Origin: Cornus controversa
Lineage: Eukaryota; Streptophyta; Magnoliopsida; Cornales; Cornaceae
Reading direction: 5' to 3'
DNA length: 64,000 bases
Assembly: GCA_026545225.1 (NCBI GenBank)
Contig: CM048845.1
Span: 105,086,033 to 105,150,032, forward strand
Below, piece by piece: positions 22,545-36,300 of the stretch. The translations under genes and the position numbers were made by a program. The notes beneath the pieces were generated by a model. It did no database searches. It was not told the origin of the DNA and was given only the letters and a program-made list of their open reading frames with translations. Position 1 is the first letter of the stretch. Each line of letters opens with the position of its first letter.

Positions 22545-23399
22545 ATCACCAACCTCTATGTTGAAAATTTAAAGTGATATTATTCCTAAATACACACAAA
22601 ATTAAGAATTTAATGCACGTTTCTAAAAAATTACAAACAAAATTTTAGGAAATTAATTATCCAAAGTGTTAACATACAATAAATTAAGATTTAAATAAAT
22701 AAAAAAGTTGAAAATAAAAATGTTATCATAATTTGAATATTATATATAATATATTTAAAATAAAAAAAAGTATGTACAAAAATAATATTACAATTTGGGT
22801 TTGAATCGAGTTCGGGTTGTTGGAACCTCAACCTAAGCCCAACCCTAATTAAGTTCAGGTGGAGGTTTTTCAACCCAAGCTCAACCCTAATTGTAAAAAT
22901 AATTGTCCAACCCAGTAAAAATCTAGTTGGATTCGGGTTGCCCAACCCAAGTTGCACCCTTACTACTCACACTAAGGCACATCGATCAGTGGTTCACACG
23001 ATTGAGTTACTTATAATTCTCGGTGGGAAGAGAGTGTACTCAATTAGGATTTTAAATGATTTTGAAAGACATTTTTTAAATAATAGACTTTCATGAATTT
23101 TTATAGATTTAAGTAGAATTTATGGATTTCTATAGACATTTATTACATACTTTTATGAATTTTTATAAACTATTATTACAGACTTTCATGAATTTGTATA
23201 GACTTCTATTAGAGATTTTGATGAATTTTTATACAACTGTAATGATTTCTTCAATATATTTTATTTATTTGAATTGTATTTTTTCGTACAAGTAAACCAA
23301 TTGTTCAAAATCTGCTATTTGGAATTATTCAATAGAATTATTAAGAACCTATACAAAGTTTTATATATCTCTCCTCGTAACAGTGTGAATAATGATTAA

Positions 23400-23611
23400 G
23401 GCCCTGTTTGGATTGGCTTTTGAAAAGCGGCTTTCGACTTTTTAAGCTCAAAAGTCGTTTTGGAAAGTGTTTGGATTGACAAGGCGGAAGAGCTTCAGAG
23501 TCCAAAAAGAGCGTTTAAAGGAAGCTGGGGGGTACCAGCTTCCTGATTTAACTTCTGCTTCTCTTTTTCTTCTGCGTAAAAGTCGAAACAAAAACTCTGC
23601 CAAACAAGGCC
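23400..23611. mobile_element. PIF/Harbinger (Tourist-like) MITE, 212 bp
   Basis: Ends GGCCCTGTTTGG and CCAAACAAGGCC are inverted and flanked by TAA (23397-23399 and 23612-23614), the TWA target preference of PIF/Harbinger. No coding capacity. Confidence 0.72.
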
Positions 23612-24126
23612 TAAGTAATATATGTTAAAATGAAAGTTGAACATATGATTTGGATTGTGTTGAACCATGTTATTTTATTCGTATTATATGCTAAGCTGGA
23701 ATTGTAGTCAACGGTTTTTAAAATTTAGAATCGAAACTTAAAACGTAGCGAACGATTTGGTTCGGTTCAACTATAATTTTGATCCACCAGTCTTTGTGCA
23801 TCCCTATCGGTGACATGTGCCTATTTTGAATTTAAAATATAAGAGAGAGAAACGAATAAATTAAATATTTTGCCTTCTAAAAAAATAAAGGGATATGGAA
23901 GATTTTATTTACCAAAAAAAAAATGGAGGATTTTGGGGGAAGAGGATGGGATTGTGCAATTTTCTTATTTTAGTTCATACCATATATATATAATTATAAT
24001 TGATAGAAATTTGTTTCCTTTTAGTTGATGGAATACAAGGAGACCAAATTAAATATTTTGTATATATATTTATTAATTGAGAAAGTGTAGGCCTAACAAT
24101 TCTACTAACTATCAATTTTTCTTTAT

Positions 24127-24650
24127 TTTTTAAGAGAAGGAAAGTCAAGGTTTGCAACATTCACCGTCAAATTAAACTATCAGCCAAAATTTCTCTAACT
24201 TCCCCTGTAGTTTAAACAAAGTAATAAGTAGGTCCAATCTATTAGTTACCGTTAAATAAGTCGGAATATTTGTTTGGAATGACAAAATTACCTTTCAAAT
24301 AGATGAAGTTACATTCTTAGCCTTAATTAATGTATGTTGTGGCAAAACTAATCGCAAATATATAACTTAAATGGCCCCTAACTTTTTCTACATAAAGTTC
24401 ATCTTCTTCCAATTTTGGAATTATTTTCGTTGCACAACATATTAAGTAAGGGTAAAATTATAATTTCATCAATTTGAAGAATTATTTTGACAGTAAAAAA
24501 TATATTCTGCCGAAGTTAACAATCAACTAATGGAGTGAACCTTTTTATTACTTTTGTTGAAACTTGATGGAATGGTAGAGTGATTTTGGCTCATAGTTTG
24601 AACTGAGGTGAAAGTTGCAAACCTAAGGATCTGAGAGTAAATTATCTTAT
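24127..24650. mobile_element. MULE-type element related to 8905-9246
   Basis: Both arms match the 8905 element: GGTTTGCAACATTCACC, AAACTATCAGCCAAAAT and AAGTAGGTCCAATCTATTAG on the left, and inverted counterparts on the right ending GAGAGTAAATTATCTTA. The middle carries about 130 extra bases. The left terminus is truncated. Confidence 0.6.
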
Positions 24651-25869
24651 TTTTATAACAAACATTTACTAGCAAATGGAACAACTATTTAATTTTTTTT
24701 CTTCCCATTGTCATTCTTAAATAAATTTTATAGATGATACTGTTTTTTTCTTTTTTCTTTTCTTATTAGTCAATCAAGCACAATGAGAATTTAACATCAA
24801 CCTCCTTTTATTTTATTAGTTTTTTATACCATTTATTTATTTTTTATCTAGTAACTAATATTATCATTTATTTTATTTTTTCTCTCCATTATACAAAACA
24901 CGTTTAAAATATGAAAAGAGACGACAAATTATCTCGCCCCACCCCCTATTGGGATGGTTCCTTTTTCATAATTAAAACATCAAAACTCTAATATTTTATC
25001 TTTTTATCATTCAATGGTTATGTCAGATTTATTGGTTTTTTTTTAAATATATTGTTAAACAGGTCAGGGTGGTTGGGGAAGAGATTAGATAATTTAATAT
25101 GGGACGAGATTTGAGAGTATTTGGTAAACAATTTTGGATTAAAATGAGTTTTATTTGTTAAACGGGAACAAGTATGGGAGAGGAACCCTTGCCCAAAACT
25201 CGCCCGCTATCGTGCTCGCTTCATATTTTCCAGCTTGGTTCATAAATTTAGGATCGGCCCATAGGCAGGAGTGGAGCGTGTACTAGTTTGTTTAGAGGGA
25301 TGAAAAATGGATCACCACAGATCAATATTTATACTTATTTTAAAAATGGATTTCACTTTATTATTATTGATTTATCTTTTACATATATAACAAGTTCACA
25401 ATTAGCAAACTTATTACATAAAGAGAAAGTGCTTCATATGTGTGTGGTATGGGGAGAAGGATAAAGGAGAGAGGGAAAGATGGAAGGAATGAACAAGTTT
25501 TCGGTTAAAAAAAAAAAGATAATGCTACTCAAGCAGAATTTTTAGACAGAATTCGTAGACAGAAACATTTACATCCATTAGATGCATGTGGGGAGTAGCA
25601 TTATAAAAATAAAAAAAATGCAACAAACCATCTCTCTTTGCTCATAAATTTCCATCATCCCAAGATTGAAAGGGAGAGACTGAAAACAATAATATATAAT
25701 GTAAAGTCATATTATTCTCCTTACTAATTTTGGTCAATTTATATAACAAACTATGATAGTACAAAAAAATTTAAATATTTATTTTCCTTCCTCCTAACCA
25801 AGCAAAGAAATATGTGTTATCCCAACCACCTTTCACTATTTTTTAAGGTTTCATATTATATTATCAATG

Positions 25870-26985
25870 CTAAATACACTTTTCTCTCCTTTATATTGGG
25901 TTTATTACACCCGCCCCCATGTGTTTTAAAACATATTATACTTACCTCCTCCTATAAATAGAAGCTGAATGGTTGTCGAGGAAAATATAAAATTACGATT
26001 GTACCCTTTACACTTACCTCCCATTTAATCGAGTTTATTACACTCGTTTCCCTATGTTTTGACATATTGTACTTACCTCTCTAGTTTGCACATTTGTAAC
26101 AAATACCCCCACCATCAATGACACTAATGGTCAATAATAACATAGCCAAATTTAAAGATTTACATGACAAACATGTCTTTCAAATATTTATAGAAAAACT
26201 TTTGTTCTACGTTGCTTATGCAAAAAGATAAATCTGACCCAATTGGAGAAAAACATAAGTAATTTTCTTCTAGATATCCATCTTTCATCTTATCTTTCTC
26301 TCTCTAAATCTATTGTCAATTATATAATTATATATATACACACACACACACACACACTCGTTAATATATCCTTCAGTTTGAGTCATTTTGGCCTTTGATA
26401 TATCCTCTCATGTGTTTCAGTGATGATGATGAACAAAGAAACCTAATTTATGTTCGAATGGTGATGATGAACAATTAAACCTAATAGGTTTTAGAATGTT
26501 TCTTTATTCTAAGTGTTTGTCAGACATTTCGAACAAAATGAAACGAGTTTTGATCATTTGAAACGTTTTAGCCTTTAGAATTTATGAAAATTTGTGCTAG
26601 GGTACAAGGTAACTGTAATAGAAATATTTTAAAGTTAAAATTATTTTTATATAATAACAAGGGCATAATCATCACATTTTTCGTTAACAAACATTAACGT
26701 TTGTCATTGAGAGGAGGTAAGTGTATTATGTCAAAATACAGAAAAGACAAGTGTAATAAATCCAATCTAGAGAAGAGGTAAGCGTAATTTATCTAACATA
26801 AATGAGATTTTTATTATATAAATCTTTAAATTTCACTACGCCAGTATTGACGCTTGACTGTTAATGTCATTGATATTAGGGATATTTGTTACCAATTTGT
26901 AAATTAGAGGAGAGTAAGTGTAATATGTAAAAATAAAATAAAAAAGAGTGTAATAAAACTAATGTAGAGGGGAGGCAGGTATAAT
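25870..26985. mobile_element. Interleaved remains of two related long-TIR elements
   Basis: Four related arms occur: left-type at about 25870-25990 and 26005-26150, right-type at about 26690-26802 and 26850-26985. All contain motifs such as TTTATTACAC and TACTTACCTC. By internal sequence the first pairs with the third and the second with the fourth. This is an interleaved order, not simple nesting. A (CA)n tract lies at about 26338-26356. Confidence 0.55.
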
Positions 26986-27059
26986 TTAGCCTATTCATCA
27001 ATAACAGAATAACTTATGATTGGACTAATAAAATGAAATATCGAGGCTCCATTCAGTAA

Positions 27060-27338
27060 AAATCCAATTGGTAAAGAATCTATCCATCACACTCAATTTT
27101 GATATACCAAACGGAACATTAATCGATCAACACCGAACAAACGCGTCGGATTCCAGCGAACAAACCAAAGCGAGGGGTTCTTCTTTCTTTCTCATCCTAA
27201 TTCCATCGAACACTCGCGTCGGATTCCGACGAAACAAGGTTGTGAGCTGGGTTGCACTCTTCACGAAGACAAACCATCGACCAATACGACGACAGAGGAG
27301 AACTGGAGGAGTGATTACAATTGTAGATAAAACACGAA
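27060..27338 (+). promoter_or_regulatory. Leader region of the EREX-type gene
   Basis: The sequence before the ATG is GC-richer than its surroundings, has no ATG, and contains two related segments around CGCGTCGGATTCC (near 27142 and 27216). It is open in two frames by chance. I interpret it as 5' untranslated sequence. No TATA box was identified. Confidence 0.45.
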
Positions 27339-30300
27339 ATGAATCTGTACGCACACGACCTCTCTTTCTATGATTTCGGCTTCTCCGATCCGACGATCAT
27401 CGACTCTCTCTCTCGCACTTCGTCGATGATCTCATCTTCTTCAACAAAAGCACCACCAATTCATGATGATTATGAACCGCCAGTAATGCCCAAGAAGACG
27501 ACTAGCCCTCCCAAGCACCGTCACGATGGCACTTCGCCTCTGCCTTTAGGCATGGATTGGAGCCCTCCTCCTCGCAAATGGGTAATTTTTTTCATTTTTA
27601 CATTCTTTTAATTCAAGCCTGTTTGATTTTCGATCGTATATCTCTCAATTGTTTGATTTATGGTATATTTCAATTTCTAGGGTTTTGTTGAGTTCCAGTT
27701 TCTGGATTTTGTTGTTGATGATTTTATTTTATCCCCTAGAATGCACATAGTTGTTCTTGGTTTTAAGTTTTCTTGTAGAGCTTTATTAGACTGAATCTGA
27801 GACAAGAAGTATAACTTTTGATCACTAAAAATTGGAGTATTGTATTTGTTGCCCCTAAAAACTAACTATTGACGGGATTGGTTGGAGTCCCATGTCATCT
27901 CCATCTACGTGCCTATAATCTATACTGATTCACCGTACACCTCTTCCTATTAGTAATCATACTTGTGCAAGTGTCGCTTCTGTGTGGAATTTGAAAGTGG
28001 TGTAAATGTCAAAATGGTAACATTATTTTTCATAAATTTGTCGATTGACCTAGGCCAAATGGGTCATACTACACCCGAATCACCGTGTTATAAAGGGAAG
28101 GATGTTGATGGGTCTGTTTGGTTCAATTTTCAGGGAATATTTTTCTATCCCTGGAAAACAAAAAGGGTTAAGAAAACTTGTTTGTTTGACAATATTTTTG
28201 AAAGTTGTTTGAGAAAAACAAAGTTCAAAAATATCTATTTCATAATAAACGTCCTCGTAGATTCCTGAAAACTGTTTTGTTTTTAGAGAATTAAACCAAA
28301 CAAACAAGTATTCGTGCAAAAACAGGTGGAGCCTTTTAGATATTGGTAAATTACACTCACACCTTTTGAGGGTTCACCTAATTACACATGGGTGTATAAT
28401 TTTCGAAACCTACACTCACATCACCCATGGTTTGGTGCGTGATTACACTCAATCTCCAACTGTCATCTAATCGTTATGCAAAAAGTCCCTCTTACAACAA
28501 CCCCCCCCCCCCCCCCCCCCATTTTTGAAAAGACATTGTTGACCTCACTTAATCAGTTGAAAAGACCAAATTGCCCTGATTTTACTTTGATGAAGTTTTC
28601 TTGTATTTAACATATAAGCCCCCCCATATATATATATATATATATTTCACCACTCTCTTTTTCCAAATACCACAACACAACTCAACTCAACTCATCTCCT
28701 TCTCCGCAATTCTCACCAAAGAACAGATTTTCAAAATTGAAGACACCGACAAAAAAAAAAACCAACAAACCCAGGTACATATAAGTGTATATATGATATG
28801 TGTCAATTATACTGGACACATATATTATGTATATTTACTAGTATAGTCATATGATTGAATGAATGAATGAAAAAATAAGGGTATTATACATATAAAATAT
28901 CAAATAGGAAAGGAACCCATTAATGCAAACTTTAAGGCACCGTTTGAACCCTGAATGAAATCCCACATTCTGGGTATGTACATCATATATGAAAGAAATT
29001 GAAAAACATTTCGCTTGGTTACATGTATTGGTATATCATTATATATAATAAGGAGTGCCAATTCTTTTACTTGGAAAATGACCATTTTCTTACATATAAT
29101 ACCAGGTATGAAACTAAAATTTGGACTGTATACATGTCCAAATTTTGACTTGGACCACATATATATTATGTATATTATCTAATAAAAATTAAAAGGCCAT
29201 ATATGAAAGAACACGAGAGAGCTTGGACAAATCCATTCCCAAATCACAATTTCACCGCACTTACCCAAAATCGAGCATTTTTTTCCTAATTTCTCATCTC
29301 ATCTTCTTCTCTGCAACCTCCAAATCGGGCTCTCTCAGCTATGAGATGATGTTTTTAGAATTATACACAACCAAATCTATTTGTGTACAATGCGATGATT
29401 AGCGTTCATGCTTGTAAAATAAATGATTGGATAGACCCAATTTGCGCCAGGCCTTGGCTTTGTACAAGCACCTGTGAGATTCTCTGTATATAAAAAGTGT
29501 ATATATGCGGGTATATATACATATGGACCTGGGAGTTTTATTTTTTGGTGGGTGGAAAGAGAGAAGAGGTGATGGTGTTGGAGGGGGGAGGAGGAGAGAG
29601 AAAGGGTGCAGTTGTGGGTGGAGGTGGGGACAAAGAGGAGTTGGCGGTGGCCATGGAGAGAGAGAAGGGGTGGTGCTCGAACGGTGTTGGTGGTGCTGCT
29701 GCAGCCATTTCTTTGTGTTGGTTGTTATGGATGGTGGTTGGTTTTAGAGGGAGGGACCTTGGGGTTAATTTGGTCATTTCATCTTAATAGATTTTTTTAA
29801 TAAAATTTGATTATTATATTGATGGGCAAGACTGTAATTTCACGCTCACCATTAACGTCCGTTACTGACACAATCTTGAAGGGGGTGTGAGTGTAGGTTT
29901 CTTCTAATTATACACCTTGTGTAATTAGGTCAAAGTTGTGCTCCCCTTTGAGCACTCTTTAATGAAATCTTACTTATCAAAAAACCAAAAAAAAAATAGG
30001 TCAAACCTCAGGGGCAGGGCCGGCCCTGGGCCTAGGCGAGGCCTAGGGCCCCAAAAATTTTTAATTTTTTGAGGGCCCCTAGCCCACTAGATGTTATTTA
30101 AAAAATATATATAGTAACTAATAGCCCAATACACTAGTCTGAGCCAATAACAAAGTGGGCCTCATTTAAAAAAATGATAATGGTCCAATACAATGGTCTG
30201 AGCCTCATTTAAAAAAAAATAAAATAAATTACTACTAACTATTTGTTTTAGGCATTTTTTTTTTTTTAAAACTCCTTCCCAATACACTAGTCTGGGCAAT

Positions 30301-33300
30301 AACAAAGTGGGTCTCATTTAAAAAATAATGATAATGGTTTAATGCAATGGTCTGGGCCTCATTTTTTTTTTTTAAAAATAATTACTAATAACTATTTGTC
30401 TTAGACATTTTTTTTTTTTTTTAGAACTCCTTTTCTTTTATTCTTTTATTTTCACAACGGCAATGCAACGACTTTCCTTTGGGGATTGTAAGCACTTTAA
30501 TTGATAATTTTGCAGCTCAAAATGCAAGACGATCATATCACATTTACTTTGATATGAATTTCAATTTTGATTTTTGTGACTAAAGTGTGTTGAATATTTC
30601 TTTTAATTTTTTTATGTGAACTGGATCGTGCTATTTATAAAGCACCAAGATCAGGATTTTTTTTTCAACATTAATTTATTTTATTTGTTTAATGTCTCAT
30701 TTTAATAAAAATTTTGCACTCCTATAGAATTTATCCGCACGTGAAAATTTAGGTAGAAAGGGCCCCATTTGAAAGTCCGCCTAGGGCCTCTCAACATTTT
30801 TGTAATCTCAGGGCCGGCCCTGCTCAGGGGGTATGAATGAAACTTACCCTTGAGATATTGATGGTATGTTATCAGGAAAAAATAATAAAAAAAATACCTC
30901 TCATCCCAAGAAAACTAATAGTAACAAGAGAATAAGAATTAAAGCATGACAAAACGAGAAATCCTTGGCTTGTTTGGTTCATTTCTCTAAAAATAGTTTC
31001 AAGAGTTCTGGAAACAGAAAATTGGTTTAGAGAACTACAAATATACATTTTTTGACTTAATTTTGAACAAATAAAAAAACAGTCAACTAAATGGAATTTT
31101 GAACTATTTTCTATTTTGTTCGCTTGTCCCTAAGAATAGAAAACAATTCTCAGAAAAATGAACCGAGCAAGCTCCTTGGTTATCTAGGAAATTTAGAATC
31201 TGACGTAGATCATTAACCTAAAGCATTGGAGTATCCAAAACCCTTTGGTTCTTCTGCTCACTGGTATTTCACTTACTAATTTGAATCTATCTCCTTCTAG
31301 GGTTCTATTAGATCAACCAAAGAAAGATATAGATAAGGATGTGAGGAGAAATCTAGCGACTAACACTGAATTATTTACTAGTGTAATTTCGGGGCAGACT
31401 GTAACTTAGGGAGGTAAATGGAGAAGAAGAAAAGTCACAGAGTGATAAATGAGGGAGAGATAGAATCAAAATAAGAAGGGGTTAGGAAACTAATTAATAA
31501 GCAGTACCAGAATGAGATAAAATGGAAAAAAAAAGTTATATGTGAGGGAAGATGAAGTCACAGAGAGTGGAAGGAGTGGGAAATGGAGGAGATAGTAAGA
31601 ATGGAATAAGAAAGCGAGGAAAAATGGTGGTGGGATTTTAGATCCCAGGTCTTATAAGATAGGAAATTATCACAGAAAAAGCCAGATACAGAACTACCAT
31701 TAATGGAAGAAGGATTATAGCAGATTTTACGTAAAATTTTATGCAATTTTAGTTCTTGATTCTACTATACCATATAATCGTGCAATTTTAGTTTTCTTAT
31801 TTCTAACTTTTTACCATTTTAAACTAAGGGGAGAAAACCTACCTATCTTGTTATTGCTAATTGTGTCTTCACATGCAAAAGAATCAAGCATATTGTTATG
31901 TTGTGGCCCGAATTTGGTCTCAGTCTGGGTAGTGTTGTGACCTGGTTTTGACCCGAAAATGGGTTTTGTGTGACAATTTTATGACCCCTTTTTCACTTGC
32001 GAGTTTTTGACTTGGATTAGGACTCTCTTGTAGCTCGATCTATAAGGGCATCTAAGGGTTTGGAGTGAGTGAGAGAAAATATTGAAAACGCAGAAAGAGA
32101 GTGAGAGAGTGAGAGTTAGGGTTTGGGGTTGGAACTTGTAATCTCCTGATTTTCGTATAGTGAAATCTTTCGCTGGATCTTCGCCATGAACGTAGGCACA
32201 TCGCCGAACCACGTAAATTCCTGTATTCTGTGTGTTGTGCTTGTTTCGTTTTGTGTCGTATTTCGTGATTGTGCTTGGTTCGCGACAGTTTTTCACAATA
32301 AATTGATATCAAAGCTTTCGGTTCTAAGCTGGGATATTGACCAAGTTTATGAAAATCGAGAAGTTTAATGGCATGAACGACTTTAACCTGTGGCGGGTTA
32401 AGATGCAGGCCTTGTTGGTTCAACATGGGATATCCAAGGTGTTGAAGGGAAATAATGCATTGCCAGAAAAGTAGAAGGACGATTAGAAAGATGAGGCTAT
32501 CGAGAAAGCACACAGTGCGATTTTGTTGTGCTTGAGTAACGAGGTTTTGCGAGAAGTTTATGGAGAAACTACGGTGAATGGGCTGTGGAGCAAGTTGGAA
32601 TCCCGTTATATGACGAAATCTCTTACGAATCGCTTGTACCTAAAGAAGTGGTTGTTCACTCTTTAGATGCCAGAAGGTTCGTATCTGAAAGATCACTTTG
32701 ACAAGGTTAATGCTGTCATCATGGATTTGAATAATATTGATGTTAAAATAGAGGATGAGGATCAGGCTATTATTCTGTTGTGTTCTCACCACCCTCGTAC
32801 GAGAACTTTGTCGATACAATGATGTATGACAAAATTAATTTGTCTATGGAAGACATGAGGGCATCTTTGAATTCTAAGGAGTTGCAGAGAAGGACGTTTG
32901 AGGGCAATACAGAAAGTTCGCCAGAGGGCTTGGTTGTTAGAGGGAGAACGGATCAAAAGAAGGGTCAGGCATCAGAGGTCGTTCTAAGTCTAAGAATTAA
33001 TCGAAGGTGTTGAAATGCTTCACTTGTCACAAGAAAGGGCACTTCACTACTTCAGGAAAGATTCTCCAGAGCGTAAGAAGGGAAAGGGAAAATCCTTCAA
33101 AGCCGATGGGGTAGCTGCTGCAGAGGGTAATGATTCAGATGGTGGTAGCGTTCTCACAATTTCTGCCCGTGGCTCTAGCGATGAGTGGATACTTGATTCG
33201 GGTTGCTCGTATCACATTTGTCTTAATAGGGACTGGTTTACCTCTTATCGTTCCATTGATGGAGGGGAAGTTTTGATGGGGAATAATGTGCCGTGCAAGG

Positions 33301-36300
33301 TTGTAGGTATCGGTACAGTTTGAATCAAGATGTTTGATAGTATAGTGAGAACACTGACTAATGTTAGGCATGTTCTAGAACTGTAGAAGAATTTGATTTC
33401 CCAGGGTACGCTGGATTCCATCGACTACAGTTACAAGGCTAAAGTTGGAGTCATTAGGGTTTCAAAGGGTGCTCTTGTGGTGATAAAGGGACTGAAGCAA
33501 CATGGTTTGTATGCTCTGCAGGACAACACAATTATATGTTCTGCTGCAGGATCGTCCTCAAATCCAGATTTAGATACTACCAGGTTGTGGCACATGTGGC
33601 TGGGGCATATGAGTGAGAGAGGGATGGATGTTCTGAGTAAGCAGGGTCTGCTTGGTGGTCAAAAAATCGAAAAGCTGGATTTTTGTGAGCATTGTGTCTT
33701 CGAGAAACAGTGTAGAGTAAAGTTCAGTGCATGAATTCATAGGACTAAGGGCACATTGGATTATATCCATTCTGATCTTTGGGGTCCTGGTTAATTCACA
33801 TGGTGGTGGTAGATATATGATGACGTTGATGGATGATTTTTCTCGAAAAGTTTGGGTTTATATTCTGAAACACAATAATGAGGCCTTTGTCACGTTCAAG
33901 CAGTGGAAGACCTTAATTGAAAAGCAGACTGGAAAACAGGTTAAACGCTTGATGACAGACAACGGTTTGGAGTTCTGTGATGGAGAATTTAATGAGTTTT
34001 GCAAGACTCACGGGATTGTGAGACACCACATAGTGAAGAAAACTCCACAGCAGAACGGATGAATAGAACACTATTGGTGAGAGCACGGTGTATGTTGTCT
34101 AATGCTGGGTTAGACAAAGTGTTCTGGGCTGAAGCTGTTTCCACAGCTTGTTTCTTGGTGAACCAGTCTCCATCGATTGCTATCGATTGTAAAACTCTGG
34201 AGGAGGTATGGTCTGGTTCTTCTGCTAGTTACAGTAATAAGAGAATATTTGGGTGTCCTGCGTATGCTCATGTCGATGAGGGGAAGCTTGAACTGAGGGT
34301 TAAGAAGTGCATATTTCTTAGTTATGAGCCTGGGGTCAAGGGTTACAGATTGTGGTGCCCAGAAGTTTCGGGAAAGAAATTACTTGTTAGAAGAGATGTG
34401 ACGTTTCATGAGTTTGCGATGCTTACTCCACAGAAGGAGTAGTTGATTCAGCCAGAGCTTAGGGTGTCAGTGAGCATGTGGAGCTATCAAAGGTTCAGTT
34501 AGAGAGTGTTCCTGATCAGTCGAATGATGAGCAGGTGTAGTTTCAGGTTGAGAAAGAAGATGCACAATTACAACGGTACAATGTGGCTAGAGACAGACCG
34601 AGGAGGGAGATTAAGCCACCTCAAAAGTATGGCTTTTCATATGTTGATTTGGTTGCTTATGCACTTAGTGTGGCAAAGAGTATTGATGAGCAGGTACCAT
34701 GTACTTATCACAAGGCCATCACGGGTGGAGAGTCAGCACAGTGGTCTGTTGCCATGAGTGAGGAGATTGAGTCTCTTCATAAGAACCAGACTTGGGAGCT
34801 AGTCAAGAAGCCTAAGGGCTAGAAGATTGTGGACTGTAAATGGGTGTTCAAGAAGAAGGAAGGAACTCTAGGAGTGGAAGATGCGAGGTTCAAGACACGT
34901 TTGGTGGCGAAAGGCTATATACAGAGGGAAGGGGTGGACTTCAATGAAACTTTCTCTCTTATTGTGAAACATAACTCAATCCGAGTGTTACTTGCTATGG
35001 TTGCTCTATATGATTTGGAGTTTGAGCAGTTTGATGTCAAAACTGCGTTCTTGCATGGAGAGTTGGAAGAGCAGATTTATATGCATCAGCCTAAGGGGTA
35101 TGAGATTCTGGAAAAGGAAGACCATGTTTGCCTACTGAAGAAGTCCTTGTATGGGCTGAAGCAGTCTCCTAGACAGTGGTACAAGTGATTTGACACCTTT
35201 ATGGTTGAGAGTGGCTATTGTAGGAGTGAGTTCGACAGTTGTGTGTATCACAGGAGACTCTCAGATGGTTCGTATTTGTACTTGTTGCTCTATGTTGATG
35301 ACATGTTGATAGCTTGCAGAAACATGTCAGAAATCAACTTGTTGAAGGGTCAACTTAGTGGTGAATTTGAGATGAAGGATCTAGGTGCCGCGAAGAGAAT
35401 TTTGGGTATGGAGATTTACAGAGACATAGGAGCGGGCGGATTGTATTTTTCACTGAAGAAATACATTGAGAGGTGTTGAAACGCTTCGGTATGCAAGCAT
35501 CAAAGCTTGTGAGTACTCCATTGGCAGCCCACTTCAGATTTTTGGCAGAATTGTCACCATAGACCGAGGAAGAGGTGCAACACATGTCTCGTGTTCCTTA
35601 TGCTAGTGCAATTGGTAACATCATGTATGCTATGGTGTGCACTAGGCTAGACATTTCATATGCAGTTAGTGTAGTGAGCAGATACATGGATAAACCTGGG
35701 AAGGGTCATTGGCAGGCTGTGAAATGGATATTGCGTTATTTGCGAGGTATTGCAGATGTTGGATTAGTCTATGACAGATGCAGCAACACATCTGGGAGTG
35801 TTGTTGGATATGTTGATTCGGATTATACTGGAGATCTTGATAGAAGGAGGTCCTTGGTAGGGTATGTCTTTACTCTTTTTTGTGGGAGTGTGATCAATTG
35901 GAAGGCGACTTTGCAGTCTACAGTTGCATTGTCTACTACAGAGGCTGAGTACATGGTTGCCACAGAGGCAGTGAAGGAAGCTATATGGCTTAGAGGCTTG
36001 GTTAGTGATCTGGGCTTGCAGCAGGATGATTTGACTGTATTTTGCGACAACTAGAGAGTGCTATACATCTGACTAAAAATCAGATGTTCCATGAGAGGAC
36101 CAAGCATATTGATGTCAGGTTGCACTTCATCAGAGATGTGATTGCACATTGCATATTGTGCTATTGCAGTGAGGAAGATTGGGACAACAGAGAATCCAAC
36201 AGATATGATAACTAAGGTCATTCCTACTATCAAGTTCAGACATTGTCTGGGCTTGATTGGTGTTTACAGTTGCTGAGGCCCTTAGGGGCATGCGAAGGAG

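Larger units (their letters stand above)
21343..22962 (-). mobile_element. Reverse copy of the 4571-5840 hAT family, host of two nested insertions
   Basis: The right end reads CAACCCAAGTTGCACCCTTA, the reverse complement of the family's left end. The left end, AAGCGATAACTCGGGTGAG, is a diverged match to the other terminus. Inner segments match the 4571 copy in reverse. The element is interrupted at 21537-22544 by another family. Its edge lies about 140 bp upstream of the CobW start codon. The target duplication is decayed. Confidence 0.62.
28345..30850. mobile_element. MULE-type element containing two later insertions
   Basis: The left end GGTAAATTACACTCACACC and the right end (reverse complement AGGGTAAGTTTCATTCATACC) belong to long inverted arms, which continue as CTAATTACACATGGGTGTATAA and CTAATTACACAAGGTGTATAA. 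The flanks TTAGATATT (28336-28344) and TGAGATATT (30851-30859) match at 8 of 9. The right arm is interrupted by a 62-bp retroposed tail (29935-29996) and a hAT (30015-30822). A pure run of 20 C lies at 28501-28520. A purine-rich segment (29540-29760) resembles 40200-40380. Confidence 0.78.

Noticed and set aside
27068-27373. Long open frames on both strands over the EREX-type leader
   Set aside because: The plus-strand frame starts at TTG and overlaps the real start in another frame. No domain is visible.
29538-29800. Proline-rich protein frame inside the MULE
   Set aside because: Low-complexity purine-rich DNA gives open frames in several phases. There are no introns, domain or homologue to support a gene.
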